In this document: piece by piece, positions 25,130-35,590 of the stretch
Position numbering within the stretch: the stretch's first letter is position 1
Layout: each line of letters begins with the position of its first letter
Source of the DNA: Isoetes taiwanensis
Lineage: Eukaryota > Streptophyta > Lycopodiopsida > Isoetales > Isoetaceae
DNA: 64,000 nt
NCBI GenBank assembly: GCA_021234155.1
Contig: JAJEKV010000072.1
Location: 6,243,676-6,307,675 of the forward strand
Reading direction: 5' to 3'
Notes under the pieces: generated by a model
What the model was told of the DNA's origin: nothing
The model's database searches: none
What the model saw: only the letters and a program-made list of their open reading frames with translations
Made by a program: the position numbers and the translations under genes

Positions 25130-26030
25130 TTGTTTGTTACGCGATGATGGCCTTTTGTGCCTCAACGGAATCTTTGCCGTCGATGATGACATATTTAATA
25201 TCATCACTTGATAATAGCTCACGGGCGTTAGATCCACCGGCAGTGAGCTTGTTTGAGATCATATCCCAAGGTAGCACATCCGTTTGCATATGCATTTGAC
25301 CTGGATTACTAATCATGCTCAAACAATCTCCATGGCATGTCTTTGGATCATATCTTCTCGCTAACATAAATGGAGCTTGGTGAACGGATGAGGGACTTCA
25401 CATGGATCGCAAAAGTTTCCTTAAGACCCAATGGATAATGGTCGAGTATTTATTCAAATTTTGTTCATGGCCTCTAGTCTGCGCCACTCTGTCTGCTCAT
25501 TCTCAAAAACGAAGCCTCTATGCCTTCGACAACCTGCGGTTGAACATCCTTCCCTAGATCTAGGACCCTCTTAGAAGCTTTCAAGTCACGTAATTCCTAG
25601 CTTTGCTGCAAATAGTGACTTGGTGTGGGTTTAGTGAACATGCCTCTACGCACGGTTGTAACCCCTTGGCAAATAGATATTGGCGTAATCGCTACATTGG
25701 TTGGCCAACCATACTTAAAACATGTCTCCACCGTTCACATCATCTTCATGAACGTATCCTTGTATGCGATGGCTCTCACAAAGAGTAAGTCCGAGCGGAT
25801 CTTTCTTCGCTTCGTAATCTCCAAGAGCAATTTGCGGTTGGTATCATCTTCTTCCTCACAAGAGATTAGGATCCCTTGTTTGGTCATCTTGTGCGCTTCC
25901 TTTTCCTCGAGAAGAGAGTTAAGTCGAGCTTGCCATTTGTCTTGGCAAGGTCAACGTACCACTCGAGACCCTCGCCCATTTCCTCTTCGTAGGCGGCGGG
26001 TCGGTGGTTGCTATAAGAATCGGCCCTTCA
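25130..26030 (-). pseudogene. Minus-strand coding remnants, unknown protein
   Basis: Minus-strand frames give MGEGLEWYVDLAKTNGKL, then LNSLLEEKEAHKMTKQGIL, ITKRRKIRSDLLFVRAIAYK, KYGWPTNVAITPISICQG and further left DHYPLGLKETFAIHVKSL, ending with an intact 76-codon frame (25137-25367, SSDDIKYVIIDGKDSVEAQK). Reading needs several frame changes, so the gene is dead or exons are involved. Lysine/glutamate-rich helical character is visible but I do not recognise the protein. Confidence 0.35.
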
Positions 26031-26159
26031 TCATCTAAGGTGAGATCATATGGTACTGCGCATCGGGTCGCCTACCCTTGCTTTCTTGGCGGGATTAGAA
26101 CCCAATTATTAGGGGTTTTCTTCCTCTTGACTGCAAAAGAAGATGAACATTTTTTAGAG

Positions 26160-26240
26160 TACTTTTCAGAACAAGAGATCACGCTTGGCGTGCATTTAAA
26201 CCTAAATTAGTACAATTCACGCTTGGCGTGTTGGTAGCTC
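26160..26240. repeat. CACGCTTGGCGTG palindromes
   Basis: CACGCTTGGCGTG occurs twice (26179 and 26219), each a short palindrome, about 40 bases apart. Confidence 0.6.
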
Positions 26241-26596
26241 CTATTCTTGACCATGCTATGCGTGATTTTGAAACTAAATTAGTTTGCATCCACATTTTAA
26301 GCTACATACCCTTTATGAATCCATATTTCACACTATTTAACCTCATTGAACATTGCTATCTCCAACTGTCTAACACCGCTATATTCTATAAAACAGAGCA
26401 AAATTATGTTCTACAAAACGGACAATCAGAGCATTAACCGATGGTAATACTTTAAAATTCATGCAAAGCATAATAACTCAAACTCATGCAAAGCATATTA
26501 ACGGAGGCAAGGAAATATCTCAAATTCATGCAAGCATAATACTCTCCACACAAAGTGTATTCTACGTGGCAAATTAAATACCTTGAATAGGGTTAC

Positions 26597-26782
26597 GTGG
26601 TATTACGTGTATTCTCGATCAACGCCCTCAAACTTGAGAAGAGCGGTTTAGAGATTCCTCTTCCACCGCTTCCTTCTCTGCCCGTCGCCTCGACCTCGAT
26701 TCGTTTTAGAAGACATCTCCAGTTAAGCCTAGTAACAGATCGGAAGGTCGCCGATCTGGCTTCCGAAGCCGCGAAGAAATAG
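26597..26782 (+). CDS. Short hypothetical ORF
   Basis: A 61-codon plus-strand frame reads INALKLEKSGLEIPLPPLP then RRHLQLSLVTDRKVADLASE. It starts from a non-ATG codon in the supplied frame. It could be an N-terminal exon or chance; the opposite strand is also open. Confidence 0.2.
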   Translation: MVLRVFSINALKLEKSGLEIPLPPLPSLPVASTSIRFRRHLQLSLVTDRKVADLASEAAKK

Positions 26783-27600
26783 CGTTTTCTACACCGCATC
26801 GAGAGAAATTTGAATTTCAAGAAAACACAAAATGCGTTTGAAATATTCTTGACACATACAAATAATAATGACGAAGACCCGTCCGTTAGACTTATTTCAT
26901 TAAGTTTTTAAAACCAATCTACCCAAAATGTATCCCGCCAAATTTATCCCGCCTAAACGTGGTTAACCTAATCTTTCTTCTAATTCGAATTTTTCCCGAC
27001 CGCCAGAGTTTCTATAGCGCCTGTGATTTCGAGAACTCAAATCAGCTCCTCAAGAATGGCTACAGAATTCTGGTACTCATCTCATTCCCATAGCTTGAAC
27101 ATTAATTTCCAATAGTAGGTGTCACGAATAGCAATTTTCTTCAGATTGTCGAAGATGAATGTTTCATGTTAACTACAAATCGAAAAAGGAAAGTAGGATT
27201 ATGCAAGATCGACTCCATCGATCCGACCGTAAACTTGTCATGGAATTACGCTTCGGGGATAAGTATGTCCGAAAGTTACGATGATTAATCACGCTATGGA
27301 TGAAGCTTTACCTCGCAGACACCCCGGTGGGGATACGGTTGGAGAAAGTGTTGGAACATTTGTTGCATGGCCAAGAAACCGCTTAAAAAAGGTATGTAAC
27401 ATTTGTAGAAATATAGAAGTAGACAAAATTTGTTGTATTCATTGGAAAAAGTTTACAATTGTATATAATCTGGATAAACTGGATAAACCGAGACAAAATC
27501 CCGACCTCTTGTTTTCAAGCCCGGTCTCATGAGTAGGCGGGCTATCGATCTCCCATTTCCATAGGCGGGCATAGTGAACCCGGTCGTAAGACCCCAAAGA
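26783..27600. other. No supported gene
   Basis: An ATG at about 27056 (MATEFWYSSH...) is open for only 20 codons, and a plus-strand frame at 27281-27532 has no recognisable domain. Confidence 0.35.
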
Positions 27601-27785
27601 AAAAAAGGCTCTAGCTCCACCTCCCCCCTCCCTCCTCCACCTCCACCTCATGCTCCTCCTCCTGCTCCACCTCCTGCTCCATTGGTTGAACCTCCAATGC
27701 ATCGTATATCTTGCTCGCGGTAGTGGTTCCATTGGTTGAGCCATCTCCATTGCATCGTTATACCGCTTGTGGTAGTGGTTCGTAT
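27600..27785. repeat. CTCCACCTCCT minisatellite and ~54-bp tandem duplication
   Basis: Degenerate CTCCACCTCCTGCTC units (27615-27680) are followed by two tandem versions of a CCATTGGTTGA...GCATCGTATA...GGTAGTGGTT unit (about 27678 and 27730). A minus-strand frame of 120 codons (27439-27801) crosses it and reads as repeats of W, R and S; it is probably an artefact of the repeat. Confidence 0.6.
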
Positions 27786-27902
27786 TGGGGCATCCGGGCA
27801 TAGAGGCTAACCACTAAGAAACGCTTGACTCCTCATTTTGAATCTCGAAATGACGGATCGCGAGATTCACTCGATCAATGCATGTACCGATTCTCGAAGT
27901 GA

Positions 27903-28160
27903 TTAGATAAGAGGGCCGACCTCCGATGCGATTGCAAGGGGCCCCGAGCCCGGATCTATCATTGCCTGGCGGCTCTGCGCCATCATCATTACTTGATCCA
28001 AGTACTCCGGGGTTGCAAGATCGGTGCTCGGTTGGACCGGTGCTCTACTGCTGTTCAACCGACCGAGATTGGAGCCAAACCGAGTCATGTGATTCTTGGC
28101 CCCAAATGTAATTCCAATGCATCTTAAGCCACCAACCGGGTGATTAATGTAACTTGGCAT
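27903..28160 (-). CDS. Hypothetical coding remnant
   Basis: An 85-codon minus-strand frame contains STDLATPEYLDQVMMMAQSR followed by QAMIDPGSGPLAIASEV, which looks like genuine protein sequence. It may belong with the decayed minus-strand gene to its left. Not recognised. Confidence 0.3.
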   Translation of the reverse strand: MPSYINHPVGGLRCIGITFGAKNHMTRFGSNLGRLNSSRAPVQPSTDLATPEYLDQVMMMAQSRQAMIDPGSGPLAIASEVGPLI

Positions 28161-28179
28161 CTATCAATAGGAAGTGAGC

Positions 28180-28580
28180 GAATGATCGCGATTCACGCCC
28201 TGGCGTGTTATATTTATTTTTATATAAAACTTAGAAACTAAGAGACACGCCCGTGTTTAAGCGTAAAAGTTGAAACTAGGGATAAAAATTGTTTGCACGC
28301 CGTGTAAACCGCTATATAGGAAAAAACTATACGGCAGAGAAAATAGGAGGGAAAATTCAGGCGAGAGATAGAAAAAAAAGCAATTATTTAGATAAGTAAA
28401 TAATAAAGGCCCGGGCTTTTCTATTTACAAGCGTGTCTATAATTGCACGGCTTTTTTTCTCCTCTCTCTCCTCTATGCTGAAATGCGGTATTCATGTTGA
28501 AGGCTAAGGTTAGCATGAAACACGCTTTAGCGTGTTTCAAATATTATCTTTCGCGTGTTTCAAATATTATCTTTTCGATT
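28180..28580. repeat. CACGC/GCGTG motif region with 22-bp tandem repeat
   Basis: Short palindromes CACGCCCTGGCGTG (28195), CACGCCCGTG (28244), CACGCCGTG (28294) and CACGCTTTAGCGTG (28521) recur. GCGTGTTTCAAATATTATCT is then repeated in tandem at about 28531 and 28553. Confidence 0.65.
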
Positions 28581-29121
28581 TTTCTAATGCTTTCTACTAC
28601 ACTTATTCATAATAGAAACTTGCATGCAATAGCATGATTAATTCAGAAGAGAAACTCAAGAATTTACTCGAAACAAAGAAGCGGATGAAGTTTATAAAAA
28701 CTATTACGGTTTTCATAAACATCATCTGCTTCCTCCGGCCGAGCAAATGCAAAAGCTTGTCTTCTTGGATTAAACCCGCCATTGAGATGCAACTTAAAAC
28801 TAAATGAAAACTAACCTTGAGTTAGAGGTCGGAAGGATTCAAGAACGGAGGACTATGCTTGTGGTTTTAATTCCGAGGCTTTTCGATTCGCACACCTTAG
28901 TCCTCTGCTTTTTGGTTTTAATTCGAGCCTCCATGTCCTCGCTTTCCATGATGCTCTGAACAAAAGCTGAAGTCTTTTAGTAAGTTAGGAATTGCCGAAA
29001 CCAAACATCTAACATTGCTGAATATAAATCTGCTCACCAAGATTTCAGGAGGGCGGATCCAAACACAGCAGAAGCGCAACCGGCAAATCGTATGAAGGAA
29101 GGAAGAAAATGTAGGAACTTT

Positions 29122-29147
29122 GAGAGCGTGAAATGGATTTATATAGG
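29122..29147 (-). promoter_or_regulatory. TATA-box promoter block (minus strand)
   Basis: On the minus strand CCTATATAAATC is followed by TTCACGCTCTCAA. The same arrangement occurs at 36381-36405, where it lies upstream of an acidic-protein exon. The shared 26 bases include a TATA box. Here the sequence beyond the TATA box has been replaced by the Helitron end 2 bp away. Confidence 0.5.
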
Positions 29148-29149
29148 CA

Positions 29150-29177
29150 CTAGAAAAATTGCCTAGCGTTGCTGGGC
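29150..29177 (-). mobile_element. Helitron 3' terminus (minus strand)
   Basis: The minus strand reads GCCCAGCAACGCTAGGC (7-bp stem with one G-T wobble), a 7-base spacer, then CTAG before a T. The element body lies to the right and would include the PPR pseudogene and possibly the gene at 33 kb. No 5' end was identified. The paralogous promoter at 36.4 kb lacks the insertion, which supports this boundary. Confidence 0.55.
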
Positions 29178-29462
29178 TTTTCGTCGAGCAGAAGTTCAAA
29201 AATTAATAAATTGTTGAGAACATCGTTGGGCATATCTTGGGTCCATGTTAAAAAGGAAATGGATTTTCTAAAGAAAAAAGGGATAAGAGACCACGTCCCT
29301 TCACTATTATTGCTTAAAAAGACATCAATTCGCCAAGCATATTATTGGTACACATGGACTTATATTGTTGTTTGATCAAATGTTATAATTGAAATGGAAT
29401 TGCTGCTACTTAGAAGTAGATATCTAACAATAATTGCTACTTGATGTGGGTACCTCCATTGT

Positions 29463-29865
29463 TTTTGTTTTTTAAGGCGTGTTTTGGTATAGTTGTCAAA
29501 GAAGTCTGCCAATTTTGAGATTATATTATTTGAGATTCGTATAAGTTTTACTATATGAGTTTGATTTCTTTGGGCATATAGGCATGTGATTTGTTTTTCT
29601 TTACCATTACTAAGCCAATTTTTGTCTCTGATATTATACCACACCAAATGCATGCTTTGAAATCTTGAACTTGGCTTTGGGTATGTTCGTTCAATGATGA
29701 AGATGGTTCTTGATTTTTATGACGTGTTTTGATAAGCCATCAAAGAAGTCTGTCAGTTTTGATATGTTACTTGAGATTCATATAGGTTGTACTACATGAG
29801 TTTGATTTATTTTGTTTGGGCATATAACACCAAATTCCTGTTTTGAAAATCTAAACTTGGATTTG
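29463..29865. repeat. Diverged tandem duplication (~245-bp period)
   Basis: The block GTGTTTTG...TCAAAGAAGTCTG...TGAGTTTGATTT...GGGCATATA at 29475-29582 recurs at 29722-29826, and CTTGG(C/A)TTTG...ATGATGAAG recurs near 29671 and 29857. No gene was recognised within. Confidence 0.7.
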
Positions 29866-30105
29866 TATATTTTTTATTCGATGATGAAGCCAAGATGGAA
29901 GTTAAAAGCACATTATATGTGCAATACTAATTCTTCCCATATCGGAAAATGTGTTGTGTAACATCCCATTAGAATACTATATAAGTACCATATAACTTGT
30001 ACAGATGGTGCTGCTTTTCTTCTTTTGAAGCATTTTATTGCAACATATTTTTTCCTTGTTCACAACATGAGATCACCACAGACTACATTCTTTCCTTTTT
30101 AATCT

Positions 30106-30178
30106 AAGTCGCTTAATATTATACATGTCAAATATGCCAAAATATAAAGTCGCTTAATATTATACATGTCAAATATGG
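30106..30178. repeat. 41-bp tandem duplication
   Basis: AAGTCGCTTAATATTATACA followed by TGTCAAATATG occurs at 30106 and again at 30147. Confidence 0.85.
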
Positions 30179-30499
30179 CAGAATGTATAGTTCCTTCATG
30201 ATGTAGCGATACATAATCTCTTGTGAAAATGCAATATATTGGCAAAGACTTCAGGGCTATATTTTTTGCAGTTCTTTCCCTAGACGTATTTCTTGTTCTA
30301 AGTGGCATAATGCCAAACAGAAGACCCTGATATCCCTCTCAACTCCAGCTTCCCTCTTATAGTAATGGGGTATGCTCTTTCTTCATTAGGTTATTTCTAT
30401 TTAGATGAACATACCCTTACGCAGATTTGTGGCTATTGCTGCACCTAGGACAATTGTGTCCCAATGTAATTTGTTTCAGCGGATGACAAGATCAAGCAC

Positions 30500-32335
30500 G
30501 TAATGCTTTTAGACTGACACTACTGGTAGCATACATGTTAGAAATGAGCACATACTCTGCAATACAATCAGAATCTAAACAAACAATCTCCTTAACACTG
30601 TCTTCCCAAGTCCATATTACTGTGCGTTTTGCAAGCACTAAGCAATGATCTCCAAGCAGAAATATTGGGTTGAACAGTAGCTTGAATTAAATTCTCTGCT
30701 TCATTAAACCGTCCAGAATGGCTAAGAAGATCAATCATACAATTATAGTGAAGTGTGCATGGTGTTATGGAGTAGTTTTCCATTGCTTTATAAAATTGGC
30801 GTCCTTCGTCTACAAGGCCCGCATCTGGACTGATACCATTAGATTGCATCTCCTTGAGACACTGCAGAACCAATAGCATCTCCATTTTGAGAATATGCGG
30901 CAATCATTGCATTCCATGCCACCACATTTCGATTTGGCAGTAAATCAGATATTTTCCTTGCAGTCTCTAAGCCCCCACAATTAGCATACATATCGACAAT
31001 AGCTGTCCCCATAAAAATATGAGACTCCAAACCACGTCTTCTGACCTGTTCATGGATTTCCCTTTCTAGATCTATAGCTGCAATATCTCCACATGCTTTT
31101 AATACTGTCGTAAATGTAACATCATTTGGGTGAATGCCTTTGTGCTGCATTTATTTAAAATAGTCAAGTGCAATGCTGCCTTTGCCATGCTGGCAGTGAC
31201 ATGCCATTATGGCATTCCATGAAACCACATCCCTATTTGACATTTGAATGAAGATCTTATGTGCCTCCTCCAAGTTCCCAAGTTTTGCATACGTATCAAT
31301 AAGAGTGTTACATATGACAAGATCTAAGTGCAGACCAATTCCAATTATCTGCTCATGGATCCTTCTGCCCTGGCTTATGGCCATCTGACAGGCACAAGCC
31401 TTCAATATACTTAGAAATATTATCCTATCTGGCTTTATGCCTTGGCTAGATGGCCTTGCCAACATTGGGTGTAACCATCAACCATTGCACTGCACATTGC
31501 GACATCCCGGTTTAATGATCTTTCAAAAACCTTAAGTGCTTCCTCTAAGCCACTATATTTGGCATACATATCTACAAGTGTAGTTTTTACAAAAACATCC
31601 AACTGGATTCCACTTTCAAGTATTTGCTCATGTATGCAGTGGCGTTGTCCTATAACTCCAATGTTGCCACGTGCTTTTAAGATGCTTGTGTAGATAAGGT
31701 TGTCGGGCTTTATGTTTTCACATTGCATGTCAGCAAAGCATTCCAATGCAGCAACGTTTTCATCACGCTGAACATATCCGTCAATCACTGCACCCAGGAC
31801 ACCACATTTCGATTTGGAGACCTCTCAAGTAGTCTGTGTGCTTTTTCCAAGTTTCCAGATTTTGCATATCCTGCAATCATTACAGTCCAAGAAACTACAT
31901 CGTGTTTTGGTAAATCATCAAATATTCTTCTTGCATCTTCCAAACCTCCACATTTGGCATACATATCAACAAGAGTATTCCCAACAAATACATCAAATTG
32001 CAGATCACAACAAATGACATGTTCATGCAATTGCCTTCCTCTATTAAGGCTTGATAAAGAGATCCATGCTTTTAAGACAGTTAACATACACATACTTGTC
32101 TGTCTTTATACCTGAAAGGAACATTTCGTAGTACATTTCAAAGGCGTACATGCATCTATTCTCAAGTTATCTTGGTTCATTTCCCAATTGTGTTAACATG
32201 CAGTGCGTCTCTACTAATACCATGCAGTATGTCTCTACTAAGATGACACTTTTCATTTGTTCCACTTAAATTAACATGTGGATGTAGAGACTTGGCCTCA
32301 ATATCCCTCTGTGGATTATGCATAGCAGCAACCAT
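30500..32335 (-). pseudogene. PLS-class pentatricopeptide repeat (PPR) gene, decayed
   Basis: Plant PPR proteins of this class act in mitochondria or plastids, usually in C-to-U RNA editing. From the ATG near 32335 the minus strand gives an N-terminal part (MVAAMHNPQRDIEAKSLHPH). It is followed by a series of P/L/S motifs: LVDMYAKCGGLEDARRIFDD, HDVVSWTVMIAGYAKSGNLE, KPDNLIYTSILKARGNIGVI, LIDTYAKLGNLEEAHKIF, HPNDVTFTTVLKACGDIAAI, GTAIVDMYANCGGLETARKI and NVVAWNAMIAAYSQNGDA. The C-terminus (NISAWRSLLSACKTHSNMDL, then AEYVLISNMYATS) matches an E-type motif. No DYW domain is visible. At least five frame changes separate the pieces (near 32100, 31790, 31450, 30870 and 30595), so it is a pseudogene. 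The RGRRIHEQ-style wording is typical of fern and moss PPRs. It may ride inside the Helitron ending at 29150. Confidence 0.9.
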
Positions 32336-32889
32336 GGCACTGTAAACATCAAATTGTTACCTCAATCCCGATGCTTGACGCCTTACAAGCAGAAGTAAAT
32401 CTTCTTCATTTAGAAATACCAGCATTGTGATATGATTGTAGCCAAGGTTTTCAACCTTCTTTTTGTTGCTGCTATAAACATGAACAAGTTAAGCTTGGCC
32501 ATCCAATTGTCCAAATTGTCTTTTGGCAACGACTTGAAACATCCAGTATGGATGCTAGTAAGTTATCATACAGAATAAATCACTTCCTCAGAGAGTGTAT
32601 TTGAAAGGTGCTTTAGGGTAATGGACCCATATTTAATGACCCACAGATAAAGCTAAAAACCTGGAATGAGCACTGCTGTCAGTCATATAGCAGACACGAA
32701 TATTTTGGGAAACTTTTGCAGATAATACTGAATTTGGCAAAGGTAGATGTTACAATAGACGCTACTTTGAGTCCCTATGAGATACAAGCTGGATCAATCC
32801 AGGCACGCCACAAACTTCCTCTTCTATAAGAACCTTCTGCTAACAAAAGATTCTACCGAGAAAAGAGGCAGTTTTCTTTGTGGGGAGAA
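32336..32889. other. No supported gene
   Basis: No recognisable coding sequence; it separates the PPR pseudogene from the next minus-strand gene. Confidence 0.4.
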
Positions 32890-32989
32890 TGGGCTAAATG
32901 ATTGCTTTCTTGAAGCTTGTATAGTTAAAAACACAGTCTGCTCCAAATATGCTCCTGCATATCACTCCTTTGAAGCTGTATATACATAA

Positions 32990-33905
32990 AGAGTTCTTGA
33001 TCACATGCTCACCAAAATTGATAGCAACAGCTTCATAATCAACTGTCATAGCCCGTTCAAAGGAAAGATTTGACATCAATGTAGGTGCACAAAGTTTGTC
33101 ACCAGTTCCAAACACATCTTTATGTTTCTGATGTATTTTGGCTGTCATATGGCATATTTGGCACAATAAAGTCCCTGCATAAGCAACAGCGCATCCAAAT
33201 GAAAATACAGAAATGTGTAGCCAGTAAAATGAAGTAAAAGCAAACCCGAAGTGCTTAGAAAGAATGCCAGCATGCCTGTTTTCACCTGGGTCCCCCATGA
33301 CTGATACGAGGAACATAAATTCCTTCCTTAAATGCTCAGAAACTTGTGCACTTCCATTGCTAATTCCTGATACCCGGCCAATAAGTCCTGTGGTGTCAAG
33401 ATTCACAAGTTTTATAGCATTGTTCAATACTTCTCAATATATCTGGAGCTTCATAAAACTACATCCAAAAGCACACATAAATTTGCTCATCATTACCTGC
33501 AGGGGAAAACGGCAAATGGAGTTATGCCCCCTGTGAGCCCAATCAATCCTCCAGCTCATCTGTACATCCTGATCCTTTGCAAAAAGGTTCCTGCGTGTGG
33601 GAGTTAGGTTTATGCCCATATTCCCGCAATATCCATGCTTCTACAATGTGCGTTCTTTCATTAAGCATAATCCTGTCCATAATTGATATATGGTGCTGGC
33701 TTTTGAAAGATGCCTAGATAAACATCTCGAGTTGTTTGCAGTGGCATATAGAAGACAGACTTCAACCCATCCATGCAAAACAATTCATCCAAACATGAAG
33801 ATCCAACTGCCCAACAGCCCATCTTGAAGATAGATATGCAGTAACAACTCTAATGTGTGCAGTAACAACACCTATAAAATTATAATGTTATAATGTTGAA
33901 TAGTT
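32990..33905 (-). pseudogene. Unidentified multi-exon gene, partial
   Basis: The minus strand contains exon-like blocks. One is a 53-codon frame from the ATG at 33822 to the stop at 33661 (MGCWAVGSSCLDELFCMDG, VFYMPLQTTRDVYLGIFQKP). The next is LNNAIKLVNLDTTGLIGRVS, GSAQVSEHLRKEFMFLVSVM ending at a GT donor near 33290, and the last is TLLCQICHMTAKIHQKHKDV, NLSFERAMTVDYEAVAINF ending at TTTG|GTGAGC near 33006, with a GCAG acceptor before it. The block around 33740-33905, including an intron 3' end (TTCAACATT...TTTTATAG), is paralogous to the plus strand at 53925-54120. Alternation of open blocks with splice-like borders suggests a real gene, now incomplete at the 5' side. Family not recognised. 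Confidence 0.45.
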
Positions 33906-33910
33906 TGCCT

Positions 33911-34440
33911 TCTTGCGCTGCCATAGAGTATGCTTGGCTAGAAATCTTTACGCTCCAACTAGAGGAGGAATTAAAGAAAAAAACCATGCACAAGAAGCTA
34001 CATTGGCAAGTCGGCAGTTGCAAAAAAAAATAGAAGCGCGAAACATGAATGCCAATTTGTACATAAATATATCTTGTTCACCAATGAGATTAGGGATCCC
34101 TTTATGTCACAATCCTCACTTCTATCCAGGCCACTTTCATCGGACTCAACATAAACCCATTCACCAGCTTCAATTTCACAGAAAGAATCGGCATGAAATT
34201 CGCTAGGTGTTCGAATTTTCAACCCCACGCCAGAAACAAAGAATAAGAAAGGCAGGTGCTTTTACTGCATCTTGCGCTGCCATAGAGTATGCTTGGCTAG
34301 AAATCTTTGCGCTGGAGGTCCAAATAGAGGAGGAATTAAAGAAGAAAACCATGCACAGAGGAGGAATTAAAGAAGAAAACCATGCACAAAAAGCTACATT
34401 GGCAAGTCGGCAGTTGCAGAAAAAAATAGAAGCGCTGGCC
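33911..34440 (+). repeat. Duplicated coiled-coil exon (359-bp period)
   Basis: 33912-34045 and 34270-34436 are near-identical (CTTGCGCTGCCATAGAGTAT...GGCAAGTCGGCAGTTGC). The right copy also contains a smaller internal repeat of GAGGAGGAATTAAAGAAGAA. Both copies are open on the plus strand with the same heptad-like reading. Confidence 0.85.
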
Positions 34441-34740
34441 AACTTTCTTCCAGACCAATGCCAAGTTCCTAGGGATGCATACCCCCGAATTGAACAGAGT
34501 AGAAATATCTCAATCTCAATAGAAATATCTCAACATGTTGGCCGGAGTTGGTGTAATGCAATATCGAGGTTTGTTCCAAGAAAAAGCCTCGCAATAAATC
34601 TGTCACGGTTTTTTCTGCATATAACGTCTTGTGCACTTTCTCAAATCCTCAAATCTCAACCATTCATCTGCATCAACGGTTCACAATTGAAATTGATGAC
34701 AAACACTCAAAATCCCTTTAGTATAAAGAAAGATAATTAG
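34207..34740 (+). CDS. Hypothetical coiled-coil protein fragment
   Basis: The plus frame of 177 codons contains AAIEYAWLEIFALEVQIEEE followed by lysine-rich LKKKTM and KATLASRQLQKKIEALANFL, a helical, charged, probably coiled-coil segment. After about residue 80 (PDQCQVPRDAYP) the reading becomes less protein-like. The segment is duplicated just upstream, so this is probably an exon of a larger gene that was copied here. The opposite strand of 33998-34228 also has a protein-like frame (EFHADSFCEIEAGEWVYVES). Function unknown. Confidence 0.35.
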   Translation: MFEFSTPRQKQRIRKAGAFTASCAAIEYAWLEIFALEVQIEEELKKKTMHRGGIKEENHAQKATLASRQLQKKIEALANFLPDQCQVPRDAYPRIEQSRNISISIEISQHVGRSWCNAISRFVPRKSLAINLSRFFLHITSCALSQILKSQPFICINGSQLKLMTNTQNPFSIKKDN

Positions 34741-34744
34741 AAAT

Positions 34745-34790
34745 AAGTTAGCGTGAATAATTGACTGCTTGAATTAACACGCCTGGTATA
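34745..34790. repeat. GCGTGAATAATT repeat, copy 1
   Basis: TTAGCGTGAATAATT...TTGAATTAACACGCC matches TTAGCGTGAATAATTTATTG...AATAACACGCC at 36418-36454. Both are followed by a CCCGCC/CCGCCC patch. They flank the 35.06-36.4 kb region and could be ends of one repeat family. Confidence 0.5.
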
Positions 34791-35063
34791 CGGTCTTCCC
34801 GCCAGACATGACATGTATATGGTATATATGGAGAATATTGTATTTCATGCAATAAATTCTCACGGCATTTTATTCCATTTATTGCATTCGAAAAAATAGA
34901 ATTTAGAAATTTTATATAGGCTAAATTAAAAATGATTTTGAAGGCAAAATTATCAAGGCTAAAAAATGACTTGTAAGGTTGGGGAATTGTTTTAGGTCGT
35001 ATAGGAAAATTTCCTATGGTTACTGTGATGAATCAGAGATTTCTCATGTGGTTGATTTATAGT
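34791..35063. other. AT-rich spacer
   Basis: No coding or regulatory feature recognised. Confidence 0.4.
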
Positions 35064-35590
35064 CATTAGGGTTTTTTTGAGATTAAAAAAGGGCCTTCAA
35101 AACATACCAACTAAGCCAAATGAAGATAAATGAACTACCAATCAGAAATCAGAGCCTGACGGGTCCAGTCAGCAAAACTGTTATAACTAACTCACTGGAT
35201 CACATTTTCTAGCATAACTATTGATAGAAAAGTCCAAATGAGCTCTCGTTTAGTGCAATAGATAGATCTCGTTGAGATCTTTCCAACCTTAGGTGCTTTG
35301 CACATATTTTAACCATTTATGATTGTCAAAACTCCAAAAAATTTACTATCCTACGGGGCTAAAAGATATGCAAACCACCCAAGGTTGGAAAGATCTCAAT
35401 GAGATCTATCTATTGCACCAAACGAAAGCTCATTTGGACTTTTCTATCAACATTTATGCTAGAAAATGTGATCCAGTGAGTTAGTTATAACTGTTTTGCT
35501 GACTGGATTACTGTTTTCTGATTGGTAGTTCATATAGCTTAGTCAGCAATTCTTAGAAGGCCCTTTTATGATCTCAAAAAATCCCTAATG
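35064..35590. mobile_element. Long-hairpin MITE / foldback element
   Basis: CATTAGGG at 35064 and CCCTAATG ending at 35590 bound a near-perfect inverted repeat. The arms (about 235-260 bp each) match through CAGTCAGCAAAACTGTTATA, GATCACATTTTCTAGCATAA and GATAGATCTC, around a loop of only ~40 bases near 35320-35360. No coding capacity. High arm identity implies a young insertion or gene conversion. If transcribed, the RNA would form a long duplex and be a Dicer substrate. A clear target-site duplication was not found. Confidence 0.8.

Noticed and set aside
27439-27801. 120-codon minus-strand frame as a gene
   Set aside because: It runs through a GGA-type minisatellite and a tandem duplication and shows repeat-driven composition.
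33865-33905. Helitron 5' end suggested by TCAACATTATAACATT on the minus strand
   Set aside because: The same sequence at 53925-53965 includes shared bases upstream of the TC and is better explained as a conserved intron 3' end.
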